Assembly: GCF_024713975.1 (NCBI RefSeq)
Contig: NC_091103.1
Location: forward strand, 1,471,001 to 1,535,000
Direction: 5' to 3'
DNA length: 64,000 nt
From: Paralichthys olivaceus
Taxonomy: Eukaryota; Chordata; Actinopteri; Pleuronectiformes; Paralichthyidae
Shown here: positions 36,411-49,591 of the stretch, one piece after another
Layout of the letters: each line of letters starts with the position of its first letter
How positions within the stretch are numbered: position 1 is the first letter of the stretch
The notes under the pieces: generated by a model
Told to the model about the DNA's origin: nothing
Databases searched by the model: none
What the model saw: only the letters and a program-made list of their open reading frames with translations
Program-made: the position numbers and the translations under genes

Positions 36411-38900
36411 TCTGTATTCCGACCTCTCTCAGTGACTCAGGCTGGATGTTACTGTTTCACCACTAATCGCTGTGTTTTGTGTATTAGGTGAGTTGCACTA
36501 TGACTCTGACATCATTAACTGCAGGTCAACAAAATAATTAGAGCGTCACGTTTCCCCACCTCCTCCGTCGACTTATCTTTCTGTCACATTCGGTCTGAAG
36601 TCTAATCAGCTCCCACCAACGTTAATGATCATCTACACGTCTGATCCAAAAACAAATTTACTTTCACGTTCATTAACTATTTGACTAATTGAAATAACAG
36701 CTTCTGTTCTGACGCACCTTTATTTTCACAAGCTACTTCGGCCAGATCCTGGAGATCAGAGCTATAAAGTTAAAACACGGTGAAACTGATGCAATGACTC
36801 TGAGAAGGTGGCGATAGAAACACAACATGTCCCTCACGTGTCTTTGTCTCCTGAGGCTGAAGTGACCCCAGTCTGCATTAGTCCTGACTCACAGTGAGTC
36901 AGTGATCCACGGACGTGTTAACACACAGTTGTAAAACATGGAGTCACTCCCTCTTCACCTCCACTCACAGAACAAATCAATACCATCATCGATCGGAGGG
37001 TTTTCAGTTTCCTGTTTAATTATTTAGCTGCTCAGATCAATGATTGACAGTAAAAGCACATTACAGTGTTTCGATACTGTTCAAATACTGAGTTCTGAGA
37101 GACGACTGGAAACTTGCTTTCACACTCACTTCCACCCCTAACGTCTACACCCTGACCACACCGACAGTTCGTGTTCACGCCAGTGGACATTAAACAAACC
37201 TTTTCCGTCCGGCTCCGTCGTACAAAGTCCCTGACAGGTTCCACTGAGCTGATGTGCAAACAGATAAAAGTCATAAACCGTCACAGTGCAAATACAAAGA
37301 CGACGTGAACGTGGCACTTTGTGATTTCACGATAGTTCTTAACTTTATTCTAAAATTCAGGCATGAAGTGGCTTTTGACCTTTTGTCATTAAAAAACGTA
37401 TTTCTCTTTTGTGTGTCTGTGCGTGTGCGGTTGTGTTGTTGGAGCTGCTGCAGGAGAACCACCCAGGCTGGACCTGTCATGTGTGTTGTGGTTGAACAGA
37501 CGAGCAGTGTGCGTGTACACTGTGCGTATAAATACATGTACGTGAAATGATGGCTTCTAATTTTCCGAAACACGACGTCCTCTCAGATCTGCTACCAGAC
37601 GTCCTGAGAACTGGATCTAAGATGAAGAGACGGAGTCTGTGTCTCTAAATCTGGAGCAGTTTTATTATTTCTGTTTCTGTCCACTTCAACTGAAACTTCT
37701 CCAAACTATCAATCCTGCTCCTTCGTATCCTAAAACAGTTTTAGAGAGTCTGACTGATTTAAAGCTTTGATGATATTATTAGTCGATATGAGCCTTTAAT
37801 GGAAATATATCAACAGTATCAGCATTTATGTTGGCTAACATGAAAACTTTTATTTTGAAGAATAAATGATTCAAAACCTTTTTTTAAATGTGTGTTTACA
37901 TTTTATCTAAAAATGTGTTTATTTCCTTAATTCAAGTTCCGTGTCGGCATCAGCCTCCAAACATTCACATCGCTCCGACTCTGACTTCTGTTGTACTTTC
38001 TGTTTTTATACTTTTCTTACTTGCTGTTAATGTGAAGAACATTATGAATAAAGCTTTACTTGTTAATATTCACTAATAATACTGAAATATTCATGTACAA
38101 TCGGTTGAATCATCGTGTTCAACGTCACTGAAACTTAAGGAAGGAGCAACGTGTAGATCAGAAGATTCATGACACGTGATATGAAGCTGTAGTTTATCTC
38201 AGCACAAAGGAAATACAGGTTCTGTCCATGTAACAATCTATAGATGACAAACAGCTTTATGTGTTATATATGTTATATTTGTACTGAGTTGTCTCAGACT
38301 GTCTCTGGGTGTGTCCCTGGTTTATCTCAGCTCTATCATTTGGCTGCCGTCCTGTTCGCTCTGTGGTTTGTTTCACTTTGAGCTTTCAGAGGAGTGTTCT
38401 TCTTAAGTGGAGAGTTTCGTCACCCAGTGTTTACCTTCTAATAGCTGATTGAGAATCTGCCTACGCCCTCACATTCATCATCCACACATGGCGGAGGCCC
38501 AGTGTGAGCGCAGCCTCCGACCGCATGTCGGCTCTAGTGCAGCAGCTGGAGGTCGACCACAGACATTACAAGAGAAGTTCACTTCACAGCACAAATCTAA
38601 AACGAATGATATCAACTCATCAGCTGGACCTGAGCAATAATTGATAGTTAATCATTCCTTTGTTATTGGAGAGTTATTTCCTGGTTTACAGATGTTTACA
38701 GATGTTTACAGATGTTTACAGATGCCTCTGTTCCTTCCACTGATTTTAAACATCTTTTCCTCTTAGGAGTTATGCAGCGACCCTCATCTGTTCGTGGACG
38801 GCATCAGCGCCCACGACCTGCACCAAGGTCAGCTGGGAAACTGCTGGTTCGTGGCCGCCTGCTCCAGCCTGGCTGTCAGGGACGCGCTGTGGCAGAAGGT

Positions 38901-38951
<51 letters not shown>

Positions 38952-41734
38952 GGTTCCATGTGTTGTCATTGCTTGGGTTGCAGCTGTTTGTTTGGGATCA
39001 GTGGATCCGTTTCATAAACTGTCAGACTTCAGTCACCGCAGGGTGAAGATGTGTCTCTATGTGAGCGTGTGTGTTAAACCTCCAACGTTCATACAGAACC
39101 TTCATCCAAAGTGCCTCAAAGTTTACAGCAGCTGAACTCACTCACTCACAGACAGGTGGCAGCACGAGGCCACGCTCATCTAGGTCTGACTGTCAGTGAG
39201 TAGCACAGGAGGACCTGGGGATCAAACCGTCAACCCTGTGATCCGTGTGTGGTGTGGTTCAGCCGGTAGAGCGGGCTGCTTGCGCTCAAACTCTGTGTGT
39301 GTGTGTGTGTGTTGATGGGTGTGGCCGTGTGTTGGTGCCAGATTTGTGTGTCTGGGTGTGTGTTTACTTCAGATTAGTGTGTAGTGTGACCATCTAAAGC
39401 AGCTGAATGAAGTCAGTCGAAGAATCCCAGGGTCTGTCTCCTGATCCTGATCCAAACTAGAACAGCAAAGAAAACTGAAGCTCGTCGCTGGAGGAACAGG
39501 AACCTGCAGTTCTACCTGTTTGGAATACTGGAAACACAAAATGACGTCTATCGTCCATTAGGTGGCGCCATTGACTTTGACATCACTGGTCTTCAGACAT
39601 GACACAGATTAACGTGTCAATGGATTTTCTGTCAGTTGGGATTAAATATTCACACGAGGACACAATAGAATACAAATATGTCTCCTCTGTCAACCTGCAG
39701 GTTCTTAAGATATTTGTCAGATCGGATGTTTCCTGTGTAGATTCAGTGTCGTTGTTTGATTCCAGACGGACTCCAGGACTTTTCCATCAGGCCTCTGTCG
39801 GGGTCTGACTCCCTGAAGATAATTCCTCATGATTCTCACTGTGCACATTTGTTTTTTACAGCTATCTTTGTGAGGACCAGTTTTAGCCTTTAACCTACTG
39901 AGTGAGGACGTTTAAGTCACTTTGTGTGTCCCCCTTTAATGGACTGTTTGGGGGTCAAGCTGTGGTTAGGTTAAGGGTGAGGCATTTAGTTTGGAGGGTT
40001 AGGGTAAGGGGGGGGGGGGACAATGAGTGTCCTCACTGAGACAGCTGTACAAACGTGTGTGTGTGTTTTCTCTCTTTCTTTCCACCTGGTTGCTTCATTC
40101 CTGCTCTGCGGTCTCGGAGGTCTTCTGCTGCAGCTCAGTTTTCCATCAGCTGAAGGAAACTCGAGTCTGTTTCTGGTGTCGCTGCCTCGGCGGAGCAGCC
40201 GGTTGTCTTGACACCATCAGCGGTTCAAACACAAACAGCGGTTCTGAAACTGAGCCTCTGAAGTGATGACGACAAACCACACAGGAAGTCTGAAGACAAT
40301 TAGCAAGGAAGTGGAAAAAAAACAGTTTTCTCTTTCTTTATTTTCCACCACATCAACACTGACTCCAGATCTGAGCGGACAACGCATCGTCATGAAACCC
40401 TGTGGTGTTTTGATTTTGAATCTATTTTAAAACTTGACTCCTCCTCCTCGTCCTCTGTCCAGTGACACAGATGATGATCCCCACCAATGAGAACACAGAC
40501 GGCTTTCAGTCGATATTTAATCGACGTCCCTCCATTGATCTCTCAGGCTGAAAGTCAACGTGAACATTTGATCTTTCCATTCACAGACAAGTTTTATTTC
40601 TACTTTAAACTCATCACACATGTTATTATTTCAGTAATCAGCTGATTAATAAAGGCATTCTTTATTTACAGGTTTTATTTTTATAGATGATCATTTAGTT
40701 TTCAAGATCATTTTATTATGACCCATAAAAATCTCTTAAATGTTCTTAATTGATAACGAGGCTTCAAAATCACCGTAGAATAATGTGAACAGAAGTGTTT
40801 CATGAATTCTCATGTTTCTATATGAATTTAAAATGTTTGAATATTGATGATTTATGATACATTGATCATCAACTAGCACCAAGAACCGTGCGAAGAGAAC
40901 TAGTTCCATATGAAGTTGAAGCAAAGTGCAGTCATACTTTTAATTTTCCTCTCACATTGGTTTATCCAGGATGATTGATGTTTTGGAAAAAGTATTTTAC
41001 GTTGCTCTGAAACTTGCCGTGAATGTACAAAACTCAAAGAGCTGGAGGGAGAATATTTAAGAAGAAGATTTTTACTCTCTGCTGCTCTAGTGTGTTTCTC
41101 TTTAAGGTCAAACAAGCTACAGGTTTGTTCCGGTAAAAAGTGAAAAGTCATTTTTCTGCTGTGAACTCCACCGAGCAGCTGAGGTTCGCTGCCTCTGCTC
41201 CGTCCTTGAAAGCAAACAGGAAGTACATGACCTTCCTGACCTTGGCCAGCTCAGCGATCCTCTCGCCAAACTCCTGCATGTCCGCTTCCAGGCATTTGAG
41301 CGCCGAGTCCTCGGGGTCGTCAGCGTTACGCCAGAACGTTCCGATGGGCTCTAGTAGCTGCCGGGTCATCAGGTGGGTGAGGTCAGGGGTCCAGTGCTGG
41401 GAAATACCAGTGATGGTGACACGGCCGTGGCCAGAGAGGGAGAAATTCCAGCGGGAGAAGTTCAGCCCCTGGATGAGGAAGTCCAGACGATACACGGCTT
41501 CGTGGGGAAGAAGCAGACGCTCGCCGTCCTGACGTTTTTGACCCGAGCGCTGCAACGACGACACGCGAAGACGCATCATCTGGAACAAAGGAAGGAGGAG
41601 AGAGAACAGAGGCCCCTCGTGATTCTGAGAGAAACATGGTGGAGTCAGTCGAAGATCTCAGTCTGAGAAACACACGACTTTCGTCAACAAAGATGATTCT
41701 GAAGAGAAACTTCTGCAGCTCACGACTACAAACC

Positions 41735-41791
<57 letters not shown>

Positions 41792-42945
41792 GCACAGCTG
41801 TTCTCATGACTTCCATTCATTGTGCACGGTCTAACCAAAGCCTGATATCTGACCATGACCAACTAAAGCCGAACCGTAACCTGATCCTAACCACGACTCG
41901 TGTTAACTCAAACCTGAACCACAGCACCCCCTACAGGTGTAGGCCATAAAACACAAGCACCAGATTTCACACAGTCGAGCATCAGAACCTAAAAAGTCCA
42001 GATTTCTTATTGTCTGGTAAAAACGCCCCAATGTTTAAGAAAATGAAAATAATTTCTCCAAACCTTAACCTGTCCACACAGAGGTGGTGGTGGTGTGCAC
42101 TGGTTGTTACTATGAAAAATAGTTTTCACCATGTTTCTCATCATGTCAGCTCACTGGGAAGCTCGGGCTCAAAGTTCTTCCTCTTCCTTTTCATTTTCTT
42201 TGGAGTCACTCATCAGTACATGTATGAATGTAGCTGTGAACCAAACTTCTCTGCATGGACAAGGTGCAAATTTACACTTGCTCACAGTCAGAGAAGCTGT
42301 GGAGCTGTGGAGCTGTCACGTCACTCTGAGAAACCAGAAAGAACAACAGGAAACTGTTCTCTGATCATTTAATATCTAACAATATAACTGGTCAATAGAT
42401 CTATTGATTGTTACACTGCAGCGACATTGAAATCACCAGGAGCACTTTAAGAACACACGTCGTGAAGAATGTGATGAACCAGAAAGAGACAAGTTTAAAT
42501 AAATCAAGACATTCCTATAAAAACAGCTGAAGTTCCTGAAAAGCATCCGTCTGCAGAAAGTGAACTTTGAAAACTACAAACAAAACAAATGATGTTTATC
42601 GTCTGTCGTGTTTAAAACTGAAAGTAATTAATATGTGATATATTTAAATATATCCATGTTGAACATTTCATCAACTGTCAGAACTGACGTCTATAATCAG
42701 GTCCAGTCTTTGTACATGCAGTTGTATTTAATCACACACACACTCAGCTGAAGACGAGCAGTCATGTCAGTCTCACCTCGGTCAGAGCAGAGTCTTCTTT
42801 AAACGTCAGCACCATGGTGTCAGAGGGAGTCTCAGCCTGGTCCATGTCTGACTCGGAGGTTCTGATCCCGGGTTGTGTCGAGGGCAGCGCTGCCTGTCTG
42901 GACGGATCCTGTAATGATGAAGCTTTGCAAGAGTTTCTGATTTCA

Positions 42946-43005
<60 letters not shown>

Positions 43006-46000
43006 CCCCTCTCTCTCCCTCTCTCCCTCTCTCTCTCTCTCTCCAACTCTTTCCATCACAGTTGGGCAGTGCCTCACTGTTGCCCCCCCCCACCTCCCCT
43101 CTTCCTGCCCCAGGGTAGTTTGGGTCGGCCGCATTGATTGGCATGCCTCACAACATGAGAGAGATCGATGAGAAAACAGGATCAGTCAGATCAGTTAGTC
43201 GTATTTTTGTGTTCTGTTCTTTGTGCCCCCCCCCCGTCCTCTAAATCACACAAACACACACACACTTCTTCAAAAGTGACATTTAATGTGCATTTAATTT
43301 GTACCGCCATGAAACCAGCTCCAGTATTTATATACTTTGAATTATTATCTGAGGTGTAAACTATGGAACAGGTTTGAAACGTCTGAATATCAAATGAAAA
43401 TACTCTCAGCCTTTTTCAGGTGGGTGATGTGTGAGGGTGCTTAGCAACAGATCGCACTGATGACGAACAAGAGGGAACTCTGGGAGTTTCCTGAGGGCTT
43501 CTGGGAGCTCGACTGGTCTTGGCTCAATGGATCATTTATTTATTTATATCATTCACTGACGTGTGTGTGTGTGTGTGTGTGTGTGTCACACAGGATGTGG
43601 GTGGTTGGCGTTCCCTTGTTAAAAACTTTGGAAATCTTTAGTTAATTACAGATGCTGGAGGTTAATTAAGTGGAAAACATGATGTATTTCAGATCTTGAA
43701 GAACAAATGGAAGCTGTGGGATGCTTCTTTATTTAGTAGATTATATATTTATAGTTTAGATTTTTGCATTTGGTAAATTGAAGTCTGTTTTGTAGAAACT
43801 GGATATTAGTTGTTCAACAGTTTCCTGTTTCTATAGCACTTATCTAAACAAAGTGCTTTACAAAACACATGGGAATCAAACAACACAGAACAAAGCAGAA
43901 AGAGATGGATAACATAAAACAGAGCGACCGCTGGTTCGAGTCCTCCGCTCTGATGACTATGATCACATGTCCACGTTGTTTCTCTCAGGTGATCCCGGAC
44001 TGGAAGGACCAGGAGTGGGATAAAGAGAAACCGGAGTCGTATGCCGGGATCTTCCACTTCCACTTCTGGCGGTTTGGTGAGTGGGTGGATGTGGTGATCG
44101 ACGACCAGCTGCCCACGGTGAACGGAGAGCTGGTGTACTGTCACTCCAACGACAGCAACGAGTTCTGGAGCGCGCTGGTGGAGAAGGCCTACGCCAAGTA
44201 AGCAAGTCCAGCATGTCCCTGTCGTCTCCCTGTCGTCTTTATTGGGATAAGAATTAAAGTCCTAATATCTTAGTTTTTCAACTGAATTGAATTCAAAATG
44301 CTGTGTTGCACCTAGATTATTTTATTATTATATTAGTTTTACACTTTCAGCTTCCATCTGCCTTGATGCTGCACGTAGAAGAATTTTAAGCTTGATTTGA
44401 GGCTTCTTGAACAAATGGACGAAGTCAAATCTGATTCTCCCACAAAGACTTTATGTCCATTTGAATCCAGATGCAGGAAAGAATCCGCCTGACACAATAA
44501 AACTCTGCAGCATCTGATTGAAACCACGAATGATTGTTTGTGTTTCCCAGAATGTGTGGATGTTATGAAGCTCTGGATGGGGGCAACACAGCCGATGCTC
44601 TCGTGGATTTCACCGGCGGCGTGTCAGAGCCACACGACTTAATAGAGAACGGATACAAAGATGATGAAGACAAACGCAACGAGCTGTTCGAGAGAGTCCT
44701 GAAGGTCCACAACAGAGGAGGCCTCATCAGCTGCTCGATCCGGGTGAGGAGACGTCAAACACCCAGCTCCGGCTCAGTGAGTAAATCACTCAGCTTCATT
44801 CTCACTGAACCGGAGCCGATGTGTCGTTCCAGGCAACCAGTGCGGCGGACATGGAGGCCAGGCTGGACTGCGGCCTGGTGAAGGGTCACGCTTACGCAGT
44901 GACAGACGTCCGCAGGGTGAGGCTGGGTCACGGCTTTCTGGCCTATTTCAGGTCAGACAAACTCACCATGATCCGCATGAGGAACCCGTGGGGACAGAGA
45001 GAGTGGAACGGGCCCTGGAGCGACAGGTGAGGAAGAGGAGCGACAGGAGCAGGAGATGAAGGAGCAGAGTCGATAAATGTTGGTGTCAGACTTTTTACTG
45101 TGGAGATGCAAAGGTCACGTTTGAGATCATTGAGATGCTCAGGTTCACATTCAGAGCTGAGATATTAACAGGTTTGACCTGTTATTTGACTGAAAAGAGA
45201 TTTTCTCTGCACAAATTGTAGGAATCAGGATTTTTAAATCTGTAACATTTGTACTTCCTGATCACTTGTCTTCAGAATTTAAAGTTAAATGTCCTTTTTT
45301 TCCTCTTCTGCGTTTGGCGTGTGTCTGCAGCTCTGAAGAGTGGAAGAAGGTCAGTAAGAGCGAGCGGGAGAGGATCGGCGTCACCGTGCAGGATGATGGC
45401 GAGTTCTGGTGAGGTTTAGAGCAACGCTGCCCTCTGTTGGCAAATCAAAGGTGCCTGCATGTGGCACTCGGTGACGCTGCACCTGAAATGAATTAACATG
45501 TTCTTCTACTTGTTTGTTTCTCGTTCCTCCTCTTCCTCTCATCATAAATATCACTGAGTCAAATTTCTCTGATCCTAACCAGAATTTTCCTTCTCTCCAT
45601 TTCTGCAGGATGACGTTTGATGATTTCATCACCAACTTCACAGACCTCATCCTCTGTCGTCTCATCAACACGTCCTACCTGAGTTTCCACAAGACCTGGG
45701 AGGAAGCTGTGATGAGGGGCTCCTGGCGTCGCCACGACGACCCCCTTCTCAACCGAGCGGGGGGTTGCTCCAACAACAAGCACTCCTTCCTCCAAAACCC
45801 ACAGGTATTTTGTTCCTCCAAACATTTGTTATTGTTGCTGAATGACGGAGTGAACTCTGATAACGTGTGTGTGTGTGTCTGTGCTCCGTGTTGTAGTACG
45901 TGTTCGACGTGGAGAAGCCAGAGGACGAGGTTCTGATCTGTCTGCAGCAGAAAGATCGCAGAGCCAGACTGAGGGAGGGACAAGGAGAAAACCTGGCCAT

Positions 46001-46024
46001 TGGTTTCGACATACACAGAGTGAG

Positions 46025-46083
<59 letters not shown>

Positions 46084-47832
46084 TGTGTGAGAGTGAGTCA
46101 AATTAGGGTCAAATAGTTTTTAGAAAAAAATGTTTAGAAAAACAATAATTGACCTCAAATATGAAAATAATGATAAATTGATAAAATTTTAAATAATATT
46201 CCAGAATTGAATAGAAAAAACTTTTCTTACACTGTTATATTTAAAAGCAAAAGTTAAACTTTCATATTCAAATGATAGTTTCTCTCTGTAGTTTGCCTCT
46301 CAGAAGTCTGACGTATGAATATTGTCTCTGTGTGCAGGTGGAGTTAAACAGGACGTACCGTATGCACATCACCCAGCAGAAGGTTGGTGGGAGTGTCTAC
46401 ATCAACTCAAGGTCTGTGTTCCTACGCATCGACCTGACAGAGGGACGCTACGTCATCATACCCACAACCTTTGACCCCGGCCTGGAGGGAGACTACCTGC
46501 TCCGCGTCTTCACCGATGTGTCCTCAGACTGCAAGTAGGACCTCGCTGCTTTGTGTTTGTTCCTCTGCAGCATGATTGAGTCTTTAGATGACAAACGAAT
46601 AATGTTATCAAGGCCTCCTCCAACCTGAGCTTTACACCACAGTTAAACCAACAACATAGACACTAGGACATCATCTGTCTCTCTGTCTCTCTGTCTCTGC
46701 TGCAGGGAGTTGACTCAGCATGAGCCTCCACAGACCTGCTGGTCCGGGTTGTGTGGTTATCCCTCTCTGGTCACTCAGGTCCACGTGCTACAGGCGAACG
46801 GACTCGCAGGACAAGACTCTGGTGGAGGTAGATCTAACTTCATTCTTGCTTTTTCCAGGAATCGTCAACATGGACTCAGAGACACGAAGGAATATTCACC
46901 TCCACGCGGAGGTTATGTCCTCGGCTGAGTCTGTTTGTGTGTTAATCAGCAGGATTAAAGAAAAATGACTGGACAGATGTGATGTGGGTCAAGAAAAGAA
47001 CCCTTTAGATTTTGGTGTGGATCCAGATCAGGGGGCTGATTCAAGAATTTAGTTTTTATTACTTCAACAGTGTGAGGATGTTTTTCAATATTTTCACGTC
47101 AATGAATTCACGGATCTTGATGAAAAAGATCAGGCAGGATTCAGGGACTGAAAGTCATGAGTGTGTTTGAAATTTGTCCCAGAACCAAACAAAAATGTGG
47201 ATCTAGTGAATTCAAATTAAAGGACTGTTGTGCTTCAGTGGAGGAACCTTCACCATTGTTGTCTCTCTCTCTCCAGTGTCAGACCCCTATGTGATCATTC
47301 GCTGTGAAGGACAGAAAGTTCGCTCTCCGGTCCATAAGGACACACGCAGTCCCGTCTTCAACACCAAGGGGCTGTTCTACAGGAAGAAAGCCCACCAGCC
47401 AATCAGCATCGAGGTTCGTGTGCATGTGTTTGATTGTGTGAGTGTTTGATTGTGTGTTTGTGTGAGTGTTTGATTGTGTGTTTGATTGTGTGTTTGTGTG
47501 AGTGTTTGATTGTGTGTTTGATTGTGTGTTTGTGTGAGTGTTTGATTGTGTGTTTGATTGTGTGTTTGTGTGAGTGTTTGATTGTGTGTTTGATTGTGTG
47601 TTTGTGTGAGTGTTTGACATGAAGCTTTCACTCCCTCTCTCTCCGCCTCTCTCAGATCTACAACCACAACGCGCTGAAGGACTCGTTCCTGGGTCAGGTG
47701 ACGCTGCCGACGGATCAGGGTGATTTACAGCAGACGCTCCACCTGAGGGACAAGGGCAATCGCCGTGACAACGACCTCCCTGGTACCCTCACTGTTGCCA
47801 TAGTGACCAGCACGGTGCTCACCAACATCTGA
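34963..47832 (+). CDS. capn5: Calpain-5, complete, 12 coding exons, 637 aa
   Basis: Exons: 34963-35118, 38767-38898, 43989-44197, 44551-44743, 44833-45026, 45331-45408, 45609-45804, 45897-46019, 46338-46534, 46706-46827, 47277-47413, 47656-47832; 1914 nt, all GT..AG and in phase. The start exon begins at acceptor 34958 and the ATG gives [16 protein letters not shown]. The peptidase core has catalytic C78 (GQLGNCWF), H249 (KGHAYAVT) and N281 (MRNPWG), each three residues lower than human C81/H252/N284. The CBSW (domain III) region contains [17 protein letters not shown] and [17 protein letters not shown]2-like domain ends the protein ([36 protein letters not shown]). Calpain-5 is an atypical calpain without penta-EF hands, a Ca2+-regulated cysteine protease expressed in retina and nervous tissue in mammals. 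Intron 2 hosts omp on the opposite strand. Human CAPN5 is 640 aa. The teleost duplicate (a/b) is undetermined. Confidence 0.96.
35119..38766 (+). other. capn5 intron 1 (after the start exon)
   Basis: This is a 3.6-kb intron without any exon-like ORF. It contains a block of (GT)n separated by TAAACACCTGAAGTG units (36060-36187), a CA tract (36350-36406) and an AT palindrome (ATATATAT, 35866-35900). Short GATGTTTACA tandem copies (38690-38722) lie near the acceptor. Confidence 0.7.
36060..36187. repeat. Compound repeat TAAACACCTGAAGTG + (GT)n
   Basis: Four copies of AAACACCTGAAGTGTGTGTG are separated by GT tracts of different length. This is a hybrid of minisatellite and microsatellite. Confidence 0.9.
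38902..38949. repeat. CA microsatellite at the start of the omp-hosting capn5 intron
   Basis: A 48-bp CA tract begins three bases after the donor of the exon carrying the catalytic cysteine (gtgac, 38899). Confidence 0.95.
39240..39300 (+). mobile_element. Possible tRNA-derived SINE fragment
   Basis: GTGTGGTTCAGCCGGTAGAG resembles an A-box-bearing tRNA-SINE head, similar to the fuller copy at 62376. No B box or cloverleaf is present, and a TG tract follows. Confidence 0.3.
39850..40022 (+). repeat. Possible dispersed repeat remnant
   Basis: TTTGTGAGGACCAGTTTTAG, GAGTGAGGACGTTTAAGTC and GGTTAGGTTAAGGGTGAGG resemble an abundant fish repeat whose copies carry tGTGAGGACC and GGTTAGGG blocks. 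It lies in capn5 intron 2. Confidence 0.35.
41148..42845 (-). CDS. omp: Olfactory marker protein, two exons, 166 aa, nested in capn5 intron 2
   Basis: Minus-strand exons are 42845-42777 (23 codons, [20 protein letters not shown] then LTE, donor GAG|GTGAGA) and 41579-41148 (acceptor TTCCAG|ATGATG, phase 0). The joined protein aligns along its length with vertebrate [43 protein letters not shown], the hallmark [43 protein letters not shown]-like [20 protein letters not shown], and FTAEK. Human OMP is 163 aa. OMP is a small cytoplasmic beta-sandwich protein of mature olfactory neurons that buffers cAMP signalling. It lies antisense inside the 5.1-kb capn5 intron between 38898 and 43989. Mammalian OMP is known as an intronless gene, so the 1.2-kb intron here is notable. 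Starting at the internal ATGATG of exon 2 would lose the conserved N-terminal strand. Confidence 0.9.
41733..41788. repeat. CA microsatellite in the omp intron
   Basis: A 56-bp CA tract (GT on the omp sense strand) lies about 150 bp upstream of the omp exon 2 acceptor. Confidence 0.95.
42955..43042. repeat. CT (GA) microsatellite in the omp promoter region
   Basis: (CT)n with C-run interruptions lies 110-200 bp upstream of the omp start codon on its strand, where it reads as a GA-rich tract. It probably sits in the 5' UTR or core promoter of omp. Confidence 0.9.
43830..43905 (+). repeat. Dispersed repeat fragment, copy 2
   Basis: CTATAGCACTTATCTAAAC and AAAGTGCTTTACAAAAC match the 21105 copy with several changes. 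It lies 80 bp upstream of the capn5 exon 3 acceptor. Confidence 0.4.
46026..46081. repeat. GT microsatellite at the start of capn5 intron 8
   Basis: 56 bp of GT start six bases after the donor (gtgagct, 46020). Confidence 0.95.
46889..47243 (+). repeat. Dispersed fish repeat, copy 2 of 3
   Basis: This is the longest copy. It holds TTCACCTCCACGCGGAGG, TTGGTGTGGATCCAGATCAG, TTCACGGATCTTGATGAAAA, GTGTGTTTGAAATTTG, GTGGATCTAGTGAATTC and GGACTGTTGTGCTTCAGTGG. The other copies share these in order. It occupies most of capn5 intron 10. Confidence 0.65.
47414..47613. repeat. 36-bp minisatellite filling the start of capn5 intron 11
   Basis: Copies of TGTGAGTGTTTGATTGTG + TGTTTGATTGTGTGTTTG repeat about five times directly after the exon 11 donor (gttcgt, 47414). 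The array and the next acceptor (47655) together make up the whole 242-bp intron. Confidence 0.95.
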
Positions 47833-49550
47833 GACAGTTCTGCCAAACTGATGCAGCTGATTCAGAAACTTTAACAACAGTGTACAACATCTTGAGATAA
47901 CAAGATCCTACGTTTTGAAAGATTTTTACTTAACGACACATCCAGGAGGAGAACTGTGACAAACACATGTCACCTTTTGTTTTAGCTTCATGCCTATAAA
48001 TGTGTGTTTACATCATTATTATCAGCTCCTGTTGTGGCTGAACGTCCATACCAAATATAGTCGTCATTCCAGAAACGTCACGCAGCAGCTCCACAACAGA
48101 CGACGTCTGGCTGTGTCGCTGATCTGCTGAGCGTGGCCCAGGTCTGATCTTAATATCCTGAATTTAAAGTTTATAAACATCGTTTACACGTTTCTTCTGA
48201 TTGGATATCATCTTATCTTCTTCAGCAGCTACTGAGTGGAATTTTTATTCTACTGTTTAATCTGTTTGAGCTTTCTTATCTTTTATTTTAGTTTACACTA
48301 TCATTCATATATTTGTCTTTTATATTGACAGAAGCTTTACAAGTGGACTTGTCTAGTAGCATAGCACCATGTGCCATCACCGAAATCTTCCATTGTGGCA
48401 TTAGTTTGATTCAATGCACTCAGTTTGCAGTTTAATAGCATCCAGCTTAACCTAATGCAGTGTAATACATAATGTACAATATGTTAGTTAACTGCTTCAG
48501 ATAGATGTCGATTTAACCCAGTGGTTATTCTGGAGGCTGCAGTTTGTGATGCAGAGGTGTTTGTGTCATACGGTCCACCCTCACTGTTATAAATGGGCAA
48601 AATAATAGGAACAGCTGTCAGAGAGTTTTTAGGTTTACTCATCTTCAGACTAAAAACCTTTAGTACCTTTGACGGTGTTATGTGGACACTGAAATCATAT
48701 TTTAAACAGGTTAATCCATCCATCATTATCTAGGTTATGTTTAATGATTAACTCATGATAGAGTGTAGAGCTGAAAAAGAGTGAAATGTGATAATGTCAA
48801 TAAATTCATGCTCTTGGTAAATAATTCATATCGTTCATACTGGCTTTCACTATTATCTTTCATACTATAACAGCTATCATGGTTTAAACATGTTTTACAT
48901 TTAGTTAAATTTGGTATTAAAATGTTGAAGTGTCTGAAATTCAAATGTCTGAAACTCAAATGTATAAACTCTGCTAAAATATCTAGTATCAATTTTGTCA
49001 TTTCTAAAAAAGAAAAGTAAAGTAAATATTGTGAGTTCAGTTCTACTTCCTGTCTGAAACCAAAATACAGCAGGGGCAGCAAATCTAACATACAGAACAT
49101 ACATGCAGTGTTGTGCCAGTTCACACAAGAACTAGTTCAAAGTTCACAGTGGTTGTTTTTGATAGTAAAGGTTGACGACCCCTGACCTACAGTCTTTTTC
49201 ATATGTCCCCACAATGTGCACAAGTCAAGAATGCTCACACACGCCTTGTGTTTCCTTTGATGTTCCTTTAATGAACGAACGCGTTGTTCTGTGACATGAG
49301 ACTAAAATATAAAACAAGTGTAGAATTCTAACATTCAAATACATTTAAAAATAAATAAATGTAGAAATTCAACTTTACATGTCATGTAAAGTAAAAATAA
49401 CCTTTTTCATCACTAAATTAATTAATTTTTTCATTTTTTATGTATTTAATTTATTCCTGCATTTATTTATTACTTGTGTTAGTTTTTTCTCCCTCATAGC
49501 TACGGAATGCATTAAGCCAATGAATATCCTCACTTAGATAGAAGTACAGG

Positions 49551-49591
<41 letters not shown>

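Noticed and set aside
39240-39312. Possible tRNA gene (GGTTCAGCCGGTAGAGCGGG)
   Set aside because: It has an A-box-like word but no B box, acceptor stem or cloverleaf; better seen as a SINE fragment.
41148-41588. omp as a one-exon gene starting at ATG 41588
   Set aside because: That frame's first codons read through the splice acceptor (TTCCAG) and lack the conserved N-terminal strand, which is found in an upstream exon with a matching donor.
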